Below are positions 42,204 to 51,716 of a stretch of 64,000 nucleotides of DNA, piece after piece. The position numbers and the translations under genes were made by a program. The notes under the pieces are model-generated. The model was not told where the DNA came from. It was given only the letters and a program-made list of their open reading frames with translations, and did not search any database. The DNA is from Aulosira sp. FACHB-615 (lineage in GTDB: Bacteria; Cyanobacteriota; Cyanobacteriia; Cyanobacteriales; Nostocaceae): positions 434,001 to 498,000 of the forward strand of contig NZ_JACJSE010000001.1 in the NCBI RefSeq assembly GCF_014698045.1, given 5' to 3'. Position 1 is the first letter of the stretch; each line of letters starts with the position of its first letter.

Positions 42204-44846
42204 TTATGTAATTGGCTGTGGGACTGATACTTTCACAGTGGATTTTTTGCGAAAAATCAATTTGTCTTCGGCTTTGTCAATGAGGATGGTATCACCGCCA
42301 ATGAAGGTATTTTCTAATATCTTTGTAGCGATGGGGTTTTCGACTTCTCGGCGAATTGCTCGTTTTAAGGGACGTGCGCCATAAACAGGGTCGTAGCCCA
42401 TTTCTACTAAGTAATCACAAGCTTCCTGGGTGATTTCAAAGGAGATTTTTTGCTCTTTCAACAAGTTCTCAACGCGCTTGAGTTGAATGCGGATGATGTG
42501 GCGCATTTCGGAACGGCTGAGGGTGTGGAAGAGAATGGTATCATCTACACGGTTGAGAAATTCGGGGCGGAAGTGCGATCGCAGTGCATCTGTTACCCTC
42601 TCCCGCATCATGTCATATTTAGAATCATCACCAGACACATCTAAAATGTGTTCGCTACCAATGTTACTGGTCATAACAATTACGGTATTACGAAAATCTA
42701 CTGTTCTGCCTTGAGAATCAGTAATTCTACCATCATCAAGTACTTGCAACAGAATATTAAACACATCTGGATGGGCTTTTTCCACTTCATCCAACAACAC
42801 AACTGAGTAAGGATGGCGGCGCACAGCCTCGGAAAGTTGACCGCCTTCTTCGTAACCCACATACCCAGGAGGCGCACCAACTAACCGCGCTACCGAGTGT
42901 TTTTCCATATACTCGGACATATCCAGGCGTACTAAAGCATCCTCTGAATCAAAGAGAAACTGCGCTAAAGCACGGGCGAGTTCTGTTTTACCTACGCCAG
43001 TCGGCCCCATGAATAAAAACGAACCGATGGGGCGGCTGGGGTCTTTCATCCCGGCGCGGGCGAGACGAATGGCTGCGGCTACGGCTTCGACGGCTTCATG
43101 TTGACCAATTACCCGTTCGTGTAAATGGCTTTCGAGTTGCAGTAGTTTTTGCCGTTCGGACTCTAGCAGACGGTTGACGGGGATACCTGTCCATTTAGCG
43201 ACGATTTCAGCAATGTCGGCTTCGGTGACTTGTTCGCGCAACAAAGTCGAACCTTGGCTTTGGAGTTCTAACAGTTTGGTTTCTTTAGCTTCGCGATCGC
43301 GCTGCACACCCTCTAATTTGCCATACTTTAATTGAGCAGCTTTATTCAAATCATAAGCCCGTTCTGCCTGATCAATTTGTACGCGCAATGCTTCTTCTTC
43401 TTTCTTTAAAACACTAATAGCTTCTAATAACTGCTTTTCACCTTGCCATTGTTCGTTAAATTCTTGCTGTTTTACCTTTAAGGTGTCAATTTCCTGTTCA
43501 ATGCGCTGCAAGCGTTCCCGCGTTTGAGTAGGAACTTTTTCTTCGCCAGCCAGTGACAGTTTTTCCATTTCTAACTGCATCAAGCGGCGGTCGATGGTTT
43601 CCAATTCTGAGGGTTTGGAGGTAATTTCCATTTTCAACTGTGCCGCCGCTTCATCTACTAAGTCAATGGCTTTGTCGGGTAGGAAGCGGTCAGAAATATA
43701 TCTGGCTGACAAAGTAGCTGCCGCCACTAGGGCTGAGTCGGAAATTTTGACGTTGTGGTGGACTTCGTAGCGTTCTTTCAAACCCCGCAAAATCGAGATA
43801 GTATTTTCTACGTTAGGCTGATCGACAAACACTTGTTGAAAACGGCGTTCTAAGGCTGCGTCTTTTTCAATGTATTTGCGATATTCATCTAAGGTTGTCG
43901 CGCCTATACACCGCAGTTCACCCCGCGCCAGCATCGGTTTGAGTAAATTCCCTGCATCCATCGCCCCTTGTTGGTTGGAACCAGTACCAACAACGGTGTG
44001 CAGTTCATCAATAAACAGGACAATTTGTCCATTAGATTCAATAACTTCCTTGAGGACGGCTTTCAGGCGGTCTTCAAATTCACCCCGATATTTTGCCCCA
44101 GCAATTAAACTCCCAATATCTAAAGAAATTAATTGCCGATTTTTGAGCGATTCTGGGACATCACCGTTGATTATACGTTGTGCCAAGGCTTCTGCGATCG
44201 CAGTTTTCCCGACACCCGGTTCACCAATTAAAACGGGGTTATTTTTACTCCGGCGTGACAATACCTGAATCACACGGCGAATTTCATCATCCCGCCCGAT
44301 AACTGGGTCAAGTTTTCCGGCTTTGGCTTGTTCTGTTAAGTCCCTACCAAATTTTTGCAATGCTTCGTAGCGAGACTCTGGATTTTGGTCTGTCACTTTT
44401 TGGCTACCGCGTACAGCTTTAATTGCCGCTTCTAGAGTACCACTATCCGCATTAAAACCTTTAAGTATCCGCCGCCCAATACGTTCATCTTCTGCAAAAC
44501 CTAAGAGAATATGTTCTACAGAAATGTAGGTATCTTTCATTTTGACTCTAGCTTCCTCGGCGCGGTCAAGCAGCACATCTAAAGTGCGACCGAGGTAAAG
44601 TTGGTCATTATTGGCAACTTTGGGCTGACGTTGAGTATATGCTTCGAGTTGCTGTTGTAAACGGATGGGGTCGATTTCCGCCCGTGCTAAAATGCGAATC
44701 GCTAAACTAGTGGGTTCTTCTAAAAGGGCAATAATTAAATGTTCAACGTCTAATTGTTGTTGTTTATAAGCACGAACTATATCCTGAGATTTAACAATTG
44801 CTTCCCAGGCCTTATCTGTAAATTTATTGGGATCTGTAGGCTGCAT
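42204..44846 (-). CDS. clpB: ATP-dependent chaperone ClpB
   Basis: 880 residues, normal length. N-domain about 1-150; AAA-1 with GEPGVGKT (about 209-216) and LFIDELHTVVG; coiled-coil middle domain about 405-530 (the ClpB/Hsp104 mark); AAA-2 with GPTGVGKTELARAL and LDDGRITDSQGRTVDFRNT. It works with DnaK to dissolve aggregates. Cyanobacteria carry two ClpB proteins; the IGF/L loop for ClpP binding is absent, as expected. It is transcribed in the same direction as the downstream sRNA array. Confidence 0.95.
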   Translation of the reverse strand: MQPTDPNKFTDKAWEAIVKSQDIVRAYKQQQLDVEHLIIALLEEPTSLAIRILARAEIDPIRLQQQLEAYTQRQPKVANNDQLYLGRTLDVLLDRAEEARVKMKDTYISVEHILLGFAEDERIGRRILKGFNADSGTLEAAIKAVRGSQKVTDQNPESRYEALQKFGRDLTEQAKAGKLDPVIGRDDEIRRVIQVLSRRSKNNPVLIGEPGVGKTAIAEALAQRIINGDVPESLKNRQLISLDIGSLIAGAKYRGEFEDRLKAVLKEVIESNGQIVLFIDELHTVVGTGSNQQGAMDAGNLLKPMLARGELRCIGATTLDEYRKYIEKDAALERRFQQVFVDQPNVENTISILRGLKERYEVHHNVKISDSALVAAATLSARYISDRFLPDKAIDLVDEAAAQLKMEITSKPSELETIDRRLMQLEMEKLSLAGEEKVPTQTRERLQRIEQEIDTLKVKQQEFNEQWQGEKQLLEAISVLKKEEEALRVQIDQAERAYDLNKAAQLKYGKLEGVQRDREAKETKLLELQSQGSTLLREQVTEADIAEIVAKWTGIPVNRLLESERQKLLQLESHLHERVIGQHEAVEAVAAAIRLARAGMKDPSRPIGSFLFMGPTGVGKTELARALAQFLFDSEDALVRLDMSEYMEKHSVARLVGAPPGYVGYEEGGQLSEAVRRHPYSVVLLDEVEKAHPDVFNILLQVLDDGRITDSQGRTVDFRNTVIVMTSNIGSEHILDVSGDDSKYDMMRERVTDALRSHFRPEFLNRVDDTILFHTLSRSEMRHIIRIQLKRVENLLKEQKISFEITQEACDYLVEMGYDPVYGARPLKRAIRREVENPIATKILENTFIGGDTILIDKAEDKLIFRKKSTVKVSVPQPIT

Positions 44847-45188
44847 CGTTACGAAGTTGAATTGCGGATTTTATTTAAGAAATTGGAGTTGGGAAAAGGT
44901 AGAGGACTTATGATGAGATGCGATCGCTGCATCCCCTGTTAGTAGCGTAGGATGAAATAGAGCGATAAGCTAGGGGCGAGGAATAATCAATAATAAAGGA
45001 TTTATAACCACGAAACTTGCCACCCACAAGAATAAACATTTACACTTCATACTTCACACACTTCACACTTTTACCGTATTCTCTCCCCAAATCATCATCC
45101 AAGCACTATTGACTTTAAATCCGCGTGTATCTGTGGTTGCAAGTTTAGCGTAATTTATTTTCGGGAATGCTTTGGGGGTATAGGGGTC

Positions 45189-45290
45189 AGGACTTCCGCA
45201 CAAAGTTTGTCTATGAAGAATGGGTGTAAGGGTTTTGAATACCGGGGAAGTCAAAAGTAAAAAACCTTTTGACTTTTAACTTTTGACTTG
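45189..45290. repeat. Degenerate MITE-like/STRR element (AGGACTTCCGCA)
   Basis: The left end AGGACTTCCGCA is followed by GAAGAATGGGTGTAAGGG (as in other copies) and a STRR hairpin AAGTCAAAAG / CTTTTGACTT at 45248-45290. No matching right end. Confidence 0.5.
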
Positions 45291-45324
45291 ATTCTGCCCC
45301 TTACACCCTAATCCTAATCAAAAA

Positions 45325-45759
45325 TTATTGCGATACCAGTTGTTCTTGTGATGTTTGCTTGGCGGCTGATCCTTGAGTCCCCAATTGAATGAGTTCAATT
45401 TTGTAGCCATCGGGATCTTCCACAAAAGCAATGACTGTCGAACCATGTTTCATTGGCCCTGGTTCCCGCGTTACTTTACCACCACGATTTTTAATTGCTT
45501 CACAGGTAGCATAAATGTCATCTACTCCCAAAGCAATATGACCGTAAGCGTTACCTAATTCGTATTTTTCTACTCCCCAGTTATACGTTAATTCAATTAC
45601 TGCATTGTCACTTTCATCACCATAGCCAACAAACGCCAAGGTAAATTCTCCCCCTGGATAATCTTTTTGACGCAGTAATTTCATACCTAGGAGATCACAG
45701 TAAAATTTCAATGATTCTTCTAGGTTCCCTACCCGTAACATTGTATGTAGTAAACGCAT
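45325..45759 (-). CDS. gloA: Lactoylglutathione lyase (glyoxalase I)
   Basis: 144 residues. Two glyoxalase half-folds: MRLLHTMLRVGNLEESLKFY with metal-ligand His5, GEFTLAFVGYGDE, VIELTYNWG (Glu), GNAYGHIALGVDDI (His), and FVEDPDGYKIELIQ (Glu). All four metal ligands of the Ni-type enzyme are present. It converts the methylglyoxal-glutathione hemithioacetal to S-lactoylglutathione in the cytosol. The C-terminal 13 residues (GSAAKQTSQEQLVSQ) are an extra polar tail. Confidence 0.92.
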   Translation of the reverse strand: MRLLHTMLRVGNLEESLKFYCDLLGMKLLRQKDYPGGEFTLAFVGYGDESDNAVIELTYNWGVEKYELGNAYGHIALGVDDIYATCEAIKNRGGKVTREPGPMKHGSTVIAFVEDPDGYKIELIQLGTQGSAAKQTSQEQLVSQ

Positions 45760-45828
45760 AATGACTAATGAATTTTTAGCTTCAAGTTGTTGATTTCTGC
45801 CAACATTCTACAAGGGACTGCTCAAAAG

Positions 45829-45919
45829 TATAGGACTCATATTTGATTTGGGAAAAAAATCAGTACATTCAGATCAGGCTTCTTTCCTACTCCCGACTCC
45901 CCATTCCCTATTCCCTACC
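45829..45919. repeat. Dispersed repeat TATAGGACTCATATTTGATT, copy 3
   Basis: Same order as the copies at 11256 and 14050, with TCAGTACATTCAGATCAGGC and STRR heptamers at its right end. Confidence 0.75.
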
Positions 45920-46049
45920 TGCACTAGATAAAAGTGCTATGTGCTGCACCACTAACTACATTTTGACGAAAAACAATCTGGCTGGTAGAGTAAAAACCGA
46001 CCAAGACATTACCTATTGGACAATATGTTAAATTATCAAATCTGAAGAA

Positions 46050-46625
46050 TTAAGCAGAGTTGAGTACTGATTGCGATCGCCACTGCTTGCCAGGTAAGAT
46101 AAACACTACAGCAGATTTAAGTCCTTGAATTATCCTTTCTCCAGTCGAAAGTAATCTTTCCCAACGGTCTTTTCGCAGTTCTCGATGCTGAATAGCGTTA
46201 CGTGCTTTGTTGGCGTTACGTAAGCTCTCTATTAAGTTAGCGCAAGCATCAAAAATAGTTGTGACAATTGTTTTATTGCTGACCTTGGTTGGTAATACGA
46301 TATTTGGGGCGGTTTGAATTAGATGAACTAACTGCGATCGCATTTGTTCATCTGGCATTAAACCTGATGGATAATTAATCACAATAGACGAAGCTGAAGG
46401 GTTAATTCTCACTTTTGCATTCTTAATTTGAGATTCTATTGCTACCTTCAGTTTATTGGCATACTCTTTATCTTTAGCAAGTCGCGGCACTCGCAAGCGG
46501 ATTCTTCCAGCAATTGCATGAGCAATGCTATATACAATTGGTTGAGGTTGTGGTTGATGATGAGTTGAATTTTTCCTTTGCTGATTTTGGTGTAAACTCA
46601 ATATTTTTTTATAATTCATATCCAA
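46050..46625 (-). CDS. HMA2-domain protein
   Basis: 191 residues. After a polar start, SIAHAIAGRIRLRVPRLAKD (about 33-52) and INPSASSIVINYPSG (about 76-90) match the HMA2 type: a ferredoxin-like fold like heavy-metal-associated domains but without the CxxC metal site. Residues 115-191 include a possible hydrophobic end (LKSAVVFILPGKQW). In cyanobacteria such proteins occur near metal or phage-shock-type genes; none lies here. Function unknown. Confidence 0.75.
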   Translation of the reverse strand: MDMNYKKILSLHQNQQRKNSTHHQPQPQPIVYSIAHAIAGRIRLRVPRLAKDKEYANKLKVAIESQIKNAKVRINPSASSIVINYPSGLMPDEQMRSQLVHLIQTAPNIVLPTKVSNKTIVTTIFDACANLIESLRNANKARNAIQHRELRKDRWERLLSTGERIIQGLKSAVVFILPGKQWRSQSVLNSA

Positions 46626-46888
46626 ATTTGTCTTAACTAAAAAATATTTTTTATATGTATTTTGTAATTGTTTTCAGCAATTAAAGATAACATCCAATAT
46701 AATAAGTGTGCCATAAGGGAAAAAACTCTATCCGCAGAAGAGTATCCGCAGCTATCAAAGGTATGACGATAAATCTAGGCTTACTGCTCAGTTTACTTGG
46801 ATAAAATGAAACCATTTAAGTTAAAGGTTTTAAATCAATGTCAGAGGATGTTTGAAAAGTATTTATCCGTAGTTTCAAGCACTCGTTG
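46626..46888. other. Intergenic, no feature seen
   Basis: AT-rich sequence upstream of the HMA2-domain gene. Confidence 0.3.
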
Positions 46889-46962
46889 ATCCCCCCTAGC
46901 CCCCCTTAAAAAGAGGGGAATTAATCTCAAAGTCCCCCTTTTTAAGGGGGATTTAGGGGGAT
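46889..46962. repeat. Long imperfect palindrome (GATCCCCC...GGGGGATC)
   Basis: GATCCCCCCTAGCCCCCCTT and AAGGGGGATTTAGGGGGATC form arms of about 20 bp with an inner AAAAAG/CTTTTT match. It is a dispersed palindromic repeat often seen in cyanobacteria. Confidence 0.75.
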
Positions 46963-47245
46963 CTAAAGTATTTTGCTACCAACAAGCAGACTTTTAAAAC
47001 AACCTCTCAGAGGCTTTTCCATTCTCAAATTCTGCTGAACTCAATAAATGGCATCAAGGTATTACAATGGCTAACCGTAATAACATTTTCTGTTATAGCC
47101 TTTCTCATTCTAGTGAAGTACAAGCAAGAATAATTAACCGCCGATGGCCGCAGATAAATTTGTAACTCAGCAGACCAGGAAAGGCTATATAAAATTACGA
47201 CAACATTGAAACTTATAAATTTCACTGTTGTCGGAGTAATAAAAT
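46963..47245. other. Intergenic, no gene seen
   Basis: Spacer downstream of the phosphatase-like gene. An open frame exists but it has no ribosome-binding site or family resemblance. Confidence 0.3.
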
Positions 47246-47755
47246 TTAGCGAGCAAGTACCGCTACTTTGGCATGTTTATTCACATAGTTAACAAATAAT
47301 TGCTTCAGCCTCGGACTCACACTAAAACCATTAAAGTCTTCTAGAAAGCCAAAGCCTAAACTTTTGGCTTTAGCTAAGGTTTGTTCTGCGTTTAGTCCTT
47401 CTTTGATGGCTATACTTAACAGCGCAATTCCTGTTGAACGCATTCCGGCTGCACAGTGGATGAGAACTGGTTTAGGTAGCTGTTCTAGCGTCTTTAGGGT
47501 TTGGGTAATCAATTCCTCATTCAGTGCTTCTAGCTTGACAGGTACGTTGGCATAATATAGTCCCAATTTTTCCGCAAGCTTCTGCTCATCCCGAAAAAAT
47601 CCTAATTCATCAGGCGATCGCAAATTTAACACGGATTTATAACCTTCTTGGATAGCTTGCTCTAGCTGTTTTACTGAAATTTGTCCTGTTGTTGTTAAGC
47701 TGTCGTTGATTAATATGGCGTTATTCACATTCACTCCTTCTAACTTGGCTTGCAA
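47246..47755 (-). CDS. Dual-specificity phosphatase-like protein (Blh/TIGR01244 type)
   Basis: 169 residues. A rhodanese/DSP-like fold with LTTTGQISVKQLEQAIQEGY, VLNLRSPDE and the phosphatase loop HCAAGMRSTG (C-x5-R; about 121-130). The proteins of this group (also called beta-lactamase hydrolase-like domain) are found alone or fused to persulfide dioxygenase and rhodanese; here it is alone. The catalytic Cys and Arg are intact. Substrate unknown. An AT-rich spacer separates it from the TA pair. Confidence 0.8.
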   Translation of the reverse strand: MQAKLEGVNVNNAILINDSLTTTGQISVKQLEQAIQEGYKSVLNLRSPDELGFFRDEQKLAEKLGLYYANVPVKLEALNEELITQTLKTLEQLPKPVLIHCAAGMRSTGIALLSIAIKEGLNAEQTLAKAKSLGFGFLEDFNGFSVSPRLKQLFVNYVNKHAKVAVLAR

Positions 47756-48053
47756 AAATGCTGTGAGCAGCTATTCAAAAATGCACAGCGAAATTTGACA
47801 AAAATGCAATTAATCGGCTGATTAACGCTAAATTTGTCTTTTTGTTTTGATAGTTTTATTGCTCTATCCATAATATACGGTTAATCTATCGACTTGCCGA
47901 TGTTTAGAACAAATAATCGATATGACCGTTAGATTTAGTGGTTTTTATCTATTTGCTAAGTTGTCCAACTGTAGGAAGCGAGCGATCGCACTTTGTTTCG
48001 GATATTGCGTTTATGAAATACAATTGTGATATTACAGTTGCATAGACTTCGCC

Positions 48054-48518
48054 ATGAATTCCATCATCCCTGAACAGAACAAACCATTAGAGCCAGTTTT
48101 ACTTCAAGAACAAGAAATTCAATCTATCAAGCAGCTAGAAAGTATACTGAAACCAGAAGATACTCAACTGCATTTAGTAGGCGCAAATGGCGAAACAATT
48201 CCCATCCCTGAATCAGTAGATAAAGTGTTGCGTAAAGTTGTTCAGGCAATGGCATCAGGTAAATTAGTCTCAATAGTAATTCAAGAGCAAGAATTCACAA
48301 CACAACAAGCAGCCGACTTTCTGAACGTATCACGTCCCTATCTAATTAAGTTGTTAGAGCAAGGTGAAATTCCCTACATCATGGTAGGTACTCATCGGCG
48401 TGTACGATTTGAAGATTTGCAGCAGTATAAACAGCAGCGAGATAGCAAGCGTAGAAAATTTTTGCAAGAGCTAATAGAGATGACTGAAGAAGCTGGTTTG
48501 TATGAAGATGCTGAGTAA
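48054..48518 (+). CDS. Antitoxin with excisionase-type helix-turn-helix
   Basis: 154 residues. Residues about 82-130 form an excisionase-family HTH (TTQQAADFLNVSRPYLIKLL, EQGEIPYIMVGTHRRVRFED), typical of DNA-binding antitoxins that also repress their operon. The N-terminal part (LKPEDTQLHLVGANGETIPI) is the family's usual extension. It lies 18 bp upstream of a PIN-domain gene in the same direction, the standard antitoxin-toxin order. Confidence 0.85.
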   Translation: MNSIIPEQNKPLEPVLLQEQEIQSIKQLESILKPEDTQLHLVGANGETIPIPESVDKVLRKVVQAMASGKLVSIVIQEQEFTTQQAADFLNVSRPYLIKLLEQGEIPYIMVGTHRRVRFEDLQQYKQQRDSKRRKFLQELIEMTEEAGLYEDAE

Positions 48519-48536
48519 CAGCTTAGGAAAATAGCT

Positions 48537-49091
48537 ATGCTCAAAGTTATCTTAGATGCGTGTGTTTTATTTCCAATGTACTTAAGAGACACCTTGCTAT
48601 CCACTGCGGAATCTGGACTGTATCTACCTTATTGGTCACAGAGAATCTTAGATGAAGCAATGAGTAATCTAGTTCTCAGGGGTAAGATTTCTGCTGAAGG
48701 CGCTAAAAACTTAGAGGAAGTTATCAAATATGCTTTTCCTGAAGCAATGGTTGACGAAGTGCCTTGGGAATTAGAACAGGCTATGACGAATGATCCCAAA
48801 GACCGTCATGTTCTTGCTGCTGCGGTCATAGTCAAAGCTGATATCATTGTCACGAATAATCTTAATGATTTTCAAAACCAAGCTTTAACACCGTGGCATG
48901 TCAAAGCACAGTCGCCTGATAATTTTCTGAGTGAGCTATTCGATGAATACCCAAGAGAAATGATTCAAGTTCTCCAGAAACAGTCCCAAAATTATAAAAG
49001 AAGTCCTAAAACTTTTATTCAGTTACTTGAACTGTTGAGTAAACAGTTACCGGGATTTACAAGCAAAATTTTATCTCATGAATCTATCTAA
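48537..49091 (+). CDS. PIN-domain toxin (putative ribonuclease)
   Basis: 184 residues. Starts MLKVILDACVLFPMYLRDTL, with the first catalytic Asp at position 7 and LFP instead of the usual strand end. Other acidic sites are RILDEAMSNL and DPKDRHVLAAAVIVKADIIV with N-D-F-Q nearby. PIN toxins cut RNA. The tail (residues 130-184) is longer than in VapC and has a helical bundle (FDEYPREMIQVLQKQSQ...). It forms a type II TA pair with the gene upstream. Confidence 0.85.
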   Translation: MLKVILDACVLFPMYLRDTLLSTAESGLYLPYWSQRILDEAMSNLVLRGKISAEGAKNLEEVIKYAFPEAMVDEVPWELEQAMTNDPKDRHVLAAAVIVKADIIVTNNLNDFQNQALTPWHVKAQSPDNFLSELFDEYPREMIQVLQKQSQNYKRSPKTFIQLLELLSKQLPGFTSKILSHESI

Positions 49092-49169
49092 AAATTAGTG
49101 GAAACACAAAAATCTCTGAGTTTATAGCTCAACGTTGACTGCAAATGTTACATCTAAGATTGTTGAGCA

Positions 49170-50231
49170 GTGAAAAAAATCAACGTGAAAGCACAGGTAT
49201 TCAGAGGCGTAAATCAACTTTCTTACGAAGAAATCCCAGTTCCAACCCTAGAACCAGATGAGGTACTGGTGCAGGTGCAAGTTGTGGGGCTGTGTCAGTC
49301 GGATATTAAAAAAATCCTTTATCCTCTTTATGAACCGCCACGCATATTTGGACATGAGACTGCGGGAAAAATTGCCGCCGTGGGTTCAGAAGTTAGAGGT
49401 TGGCAAGTGGGACAAAGGGTAGCGGTGATGCACCACATCCCATGTATGCGTTGCGCTTATTGTTTAAATGAAAATTTCTCGATGTGCAATGTCTACAAAA
49501 ATATCTCTACCACAGCAGGGTTTAATGCTAGTGGTGGTGGTTTTGCAGAGTATGTGAAAGTACCAGGACACATTGTGCAGAATGGTGGTTTAATTCCGAT
49601 CCCCGAAGATATTAGTTTTGAAGAAGCAAGTTTTGTGGAACCGACAAATTGCTGTCTCAAAGCAGTGAAGAAAGCCCAAATTGCCCCCGGACAAACAGTA
49701 TTAGTCACTGGAGCCGGGCCGATTGGGTTAATGTTTGTGATGTTGGTGAAGTATTTTGGGGCAAAAGCGATCGCCACTGATTTACTGCCCTCTAGAATCG
49801 AAAAAGCTTTGGAGGTTGGTGCAGAAGCAGCTTTTGATGCCCGTGATCCCGATTTACCCACGAAAATTCACGCCCTCACAAATGGACTAGGTGTGGATGT
49901 GACCTTGTTGGCTGTACCTAGTGAAAAGGCGTTTTTTCAAGCACTAGACTGCACTCGTAAAGGGGGAAAAATACTGTTTTTCGCTGAGTTTCCCGATGAA
50001 TTAGAAATTCCTATCAATCCGAATATTCTTTATCGCCGAGAAATTGATTTGATGGGGAGTTACAGTTCTTCTTACCGTCTTCAGGCGCTGTCGGCGGATA
50101 TTGTATTTAATCGGCGGATTGATATTCCCGCCTTAATTAGCGATCGCTACCCTCTCAAAGATTTATCAGCAGCCGTAGAACAAGCGATCGCCCCTTCTCC
50201 TGATACATACAAAATATTAATCTATCCTTGA
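49170..50231 (+). CDS. Zinc-dependent alcohol/polyol dehydrogenase (MDR)
   Basis: 353 residues. GTG start at 49170 or at the inner GTG 49185 (KAQVFRGVN), which fits the family. Catalytic zinc Cys in GLCQSDIKK, FGHETAG with His-Glu, structural zinc CMRCAYCLNENFSMC (four Cys), and NAD-binding TGAGPIGLMF. Substrate is unknown; the pattern resembles sorbitol/threonine-dehydrogenase-like members. Downstream is the phosphate transporter, 140 bp apart. Confidence 0.85.
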   Translation: MKKINVKAQVFRGVNQLSYEEIPVPTLEPDEVLVQVQVVGLCQSDIKKILYPLYEPPRIFGHETAGKIAAVGSEVRGWQVGQRVAVMHHIPCMRCAYCLNENFSMCNVYKNISTTAGFNASGGGFAEYVKVPGHIVQNGGLIPIPEDISFEEASFVEPTNCCLKAVKKAQIAPGQTVLVTGAGPIGLMFVMLVKYFGAKAIATDLLPSRIEKALEVGAEAAFDARDPDLPTKIHALTNGLGVDVTLLAVPSEKAFFQALDCTRKGGKILFFAEFPDELEIPINPNILYRREIDLMGSYSSSYRLQALSADIVFNRRIDIPALISDRYPLKDLSAAVEQAIAPSPDTYKILIYP

Positions 50232-50371
50232 TCCGGGCAAACAAGCTAACACGTAGAAAATACTTATAGCTGATTGTCAATTCCAGTGGGAAGTATGAAG
50301 TATAAAGTATGAAAATTTATTCTCTACTTGACTACTTCTGACTTTCCACCGATCTCCATCTACCCCAACTT

Positions 50372-51676
50372 ATGCCCATGACCTTAGTGATAGTTGCCAT
50401 CCTCGCTTTTTATGTCGCCTGTAATCTTGGTGCTAACGATGTTGCCAATGCAATGGGAACTTCTGTGGGTTCCAAAGCTGTGACTCTCAAACAAGCCATC
50501 ATTATTGCTGGAGTTTTAGAGTTTACTGGCGCTGTCTTATTTGGGCATGAGGTGTCAGAAACTTTAGCAACAAAGGTTGCCAATCCTAGTTTATTTGCTG
50601 CCACACCCCAATTATTGGTAACAGGGATGATTACTGTATTAATATCTTGCGGTGTATGGTTGCAAATTGCTACTGCCAAAGGTTTACCTGTATCATCTTC
50701 TCACGCCGTCGTTGGTGCGATCGCAGGCTTTAGTGCTGTGGCAATGGGTATAGGTGCAATTGATTGGTCATCAATTGGTATGATTACCATTGGTTGGCTA
50801 CTCACACCGATAATTAGCGGTAGTATTGCAGCCTTGTTTTACAGCCAAATTCAACGCTGGATTTTAAATCAACCAAATCAAGTTGCACAGCTAAGAGAAT
50901 GGATTCCTTGGCTGAGTTCGGCTTTGTTGGGCGTGTTTGGCGTGATTGTCCTACCTTCGCTAACGCAACCTTTAACGAATTTCTTAACTGCACAAGTAGG
51001 AATTAACATCCCTGTATATGACATCCCCTTATTCACAGGTGCATTAGCAGCCGTGGGACTGACTGTAATGAGTTGGCGACAACTAGAAAAAGAGGCAGGA
51101 GATACACAGAGCAGAGAGCAGAGGAATAATATTTTACTCCCCACTCCCAACTCCCAACTCCCGACTCCCGTTGAAAGATTATTCGGTCGTTACCAACTAC
51201 TCAGTGCTTGCTTTGTTGCGTTTGCACATGGTTCTAACGATGTGGGAAATGCGATCGCACCTTTAGCGGCGATCGTTTATATCAACGCTACTGGTAACGT
51301 ACCAATCAATGGTATCGATATCCCCTTGTGGATTTTGGTTGTTGGTGGTGCAGGAATTGTTACAGGTTTAGCGATTTGGGGAAAAAACGTCATTGCTACC
51401 ATTGGCGAAAACATCATTGCTTTGCAACCTAGTAGTGGGTTTTGTGCCGAACTAGCTACCGCCACTACCATTCTTTTAGCTTCTCGCTTGGGTTTACCTG
51501 TTTCGACATCTCACGCACTGGTTGGGGGTGTAGTGGGGATCGGGATGGTGCAGAGCCTGAACTCAATTAAATTTCAAACTCTGCAAGCGATCTCTGCTGC
51601 ATGGTTAATTACAGTTCCTTTAAGTGCAGTCCTGAGTGCAAGTATCTTTAGTATTGCGCGGTTGGTTTGGCACTAA
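50372..51676 (+). CDS. pit: PiT-family inorganic phosphate transporter with an STRR-coded loop
   Basis: 434 residues, about 10-11 membrane helices. The duplicated PiT signatures GANDVANAMGTSVGSKA (about 20-36) and HGSNDVGNAIAPLA (about 287-300) face each other in the membrane; each half repeats PVSSSHAVVG / PVSTSHALVG. It takes up metal-phosphate with H+ or Na+. The cytosolic loop between the halves (about residues 255-267, LLPTPNSQLPTP) is encoded by five STRR heptamers, an unusual in-gene insertion. No Pho box was seen upstream. Confidence 0.92.
   Translation: MPMTLVIVAILAFYVACNLGANDVANAMGTSVGSKAVTLKQAIIIAGVLEFTGAVLFGHEVSETLATKVANPSLFAATPQLLVTGMITVLISCGVWLQIATAKGLPVSSSHAVVGAIAGFSAVAMGIGAIDWSSIGMITIGWLLTPIISGSIAALFYSQIQRWILNQPNQVAQLREWIPWLSSALLGVFGVIVLPSLTQPLTNFLTAQVGINIPVYDIPLFTGALAAVGLTVMSWRQLEKEAGDTQSREQRNNILLPTPNSQLPTPVERLFGRYQLLSACFVAFAHGSNDVGNAIAPLAAIVYINATGNVPINGIDIPLWILVVGGAGIVTGLAIWGKNVIATIGENIIALQPSSGFCAELATATTILLASRLGLPVSTSHALVGGVVGIGMVQSLNSIKFQTLQAISAAWLITVPLSAVLSASIFSIARLVWH
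51136..51170. repeat. STRR array inside pit (5 heptamers ACTCCCN)
   Basis: ACTCCCC, ACTCCCA, ACTCCCA, ACTCCCG, ACTCCCG: exactly 35 bp, in frame and without a stop codon. Confidence 0.9.
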
Positions 51677-51684
51677 CTGAAAAT

Positions 51685-51716
51685 GGGGAGTAGAGAGTAG
51701 GGAGTAGGGAATAGGG
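51685..51716. repeat. STRR heptamers (GGGAGTA/GGGAATA)
   Basis: Imperfect 7-bp units just after the pit stop. Confidence 0.7.

Noticed and set aside
50232..50371. Pho box in front of pit
   Set aside because: No three octamers with 3-nt gaps; only STRR-like GTATGAA units.
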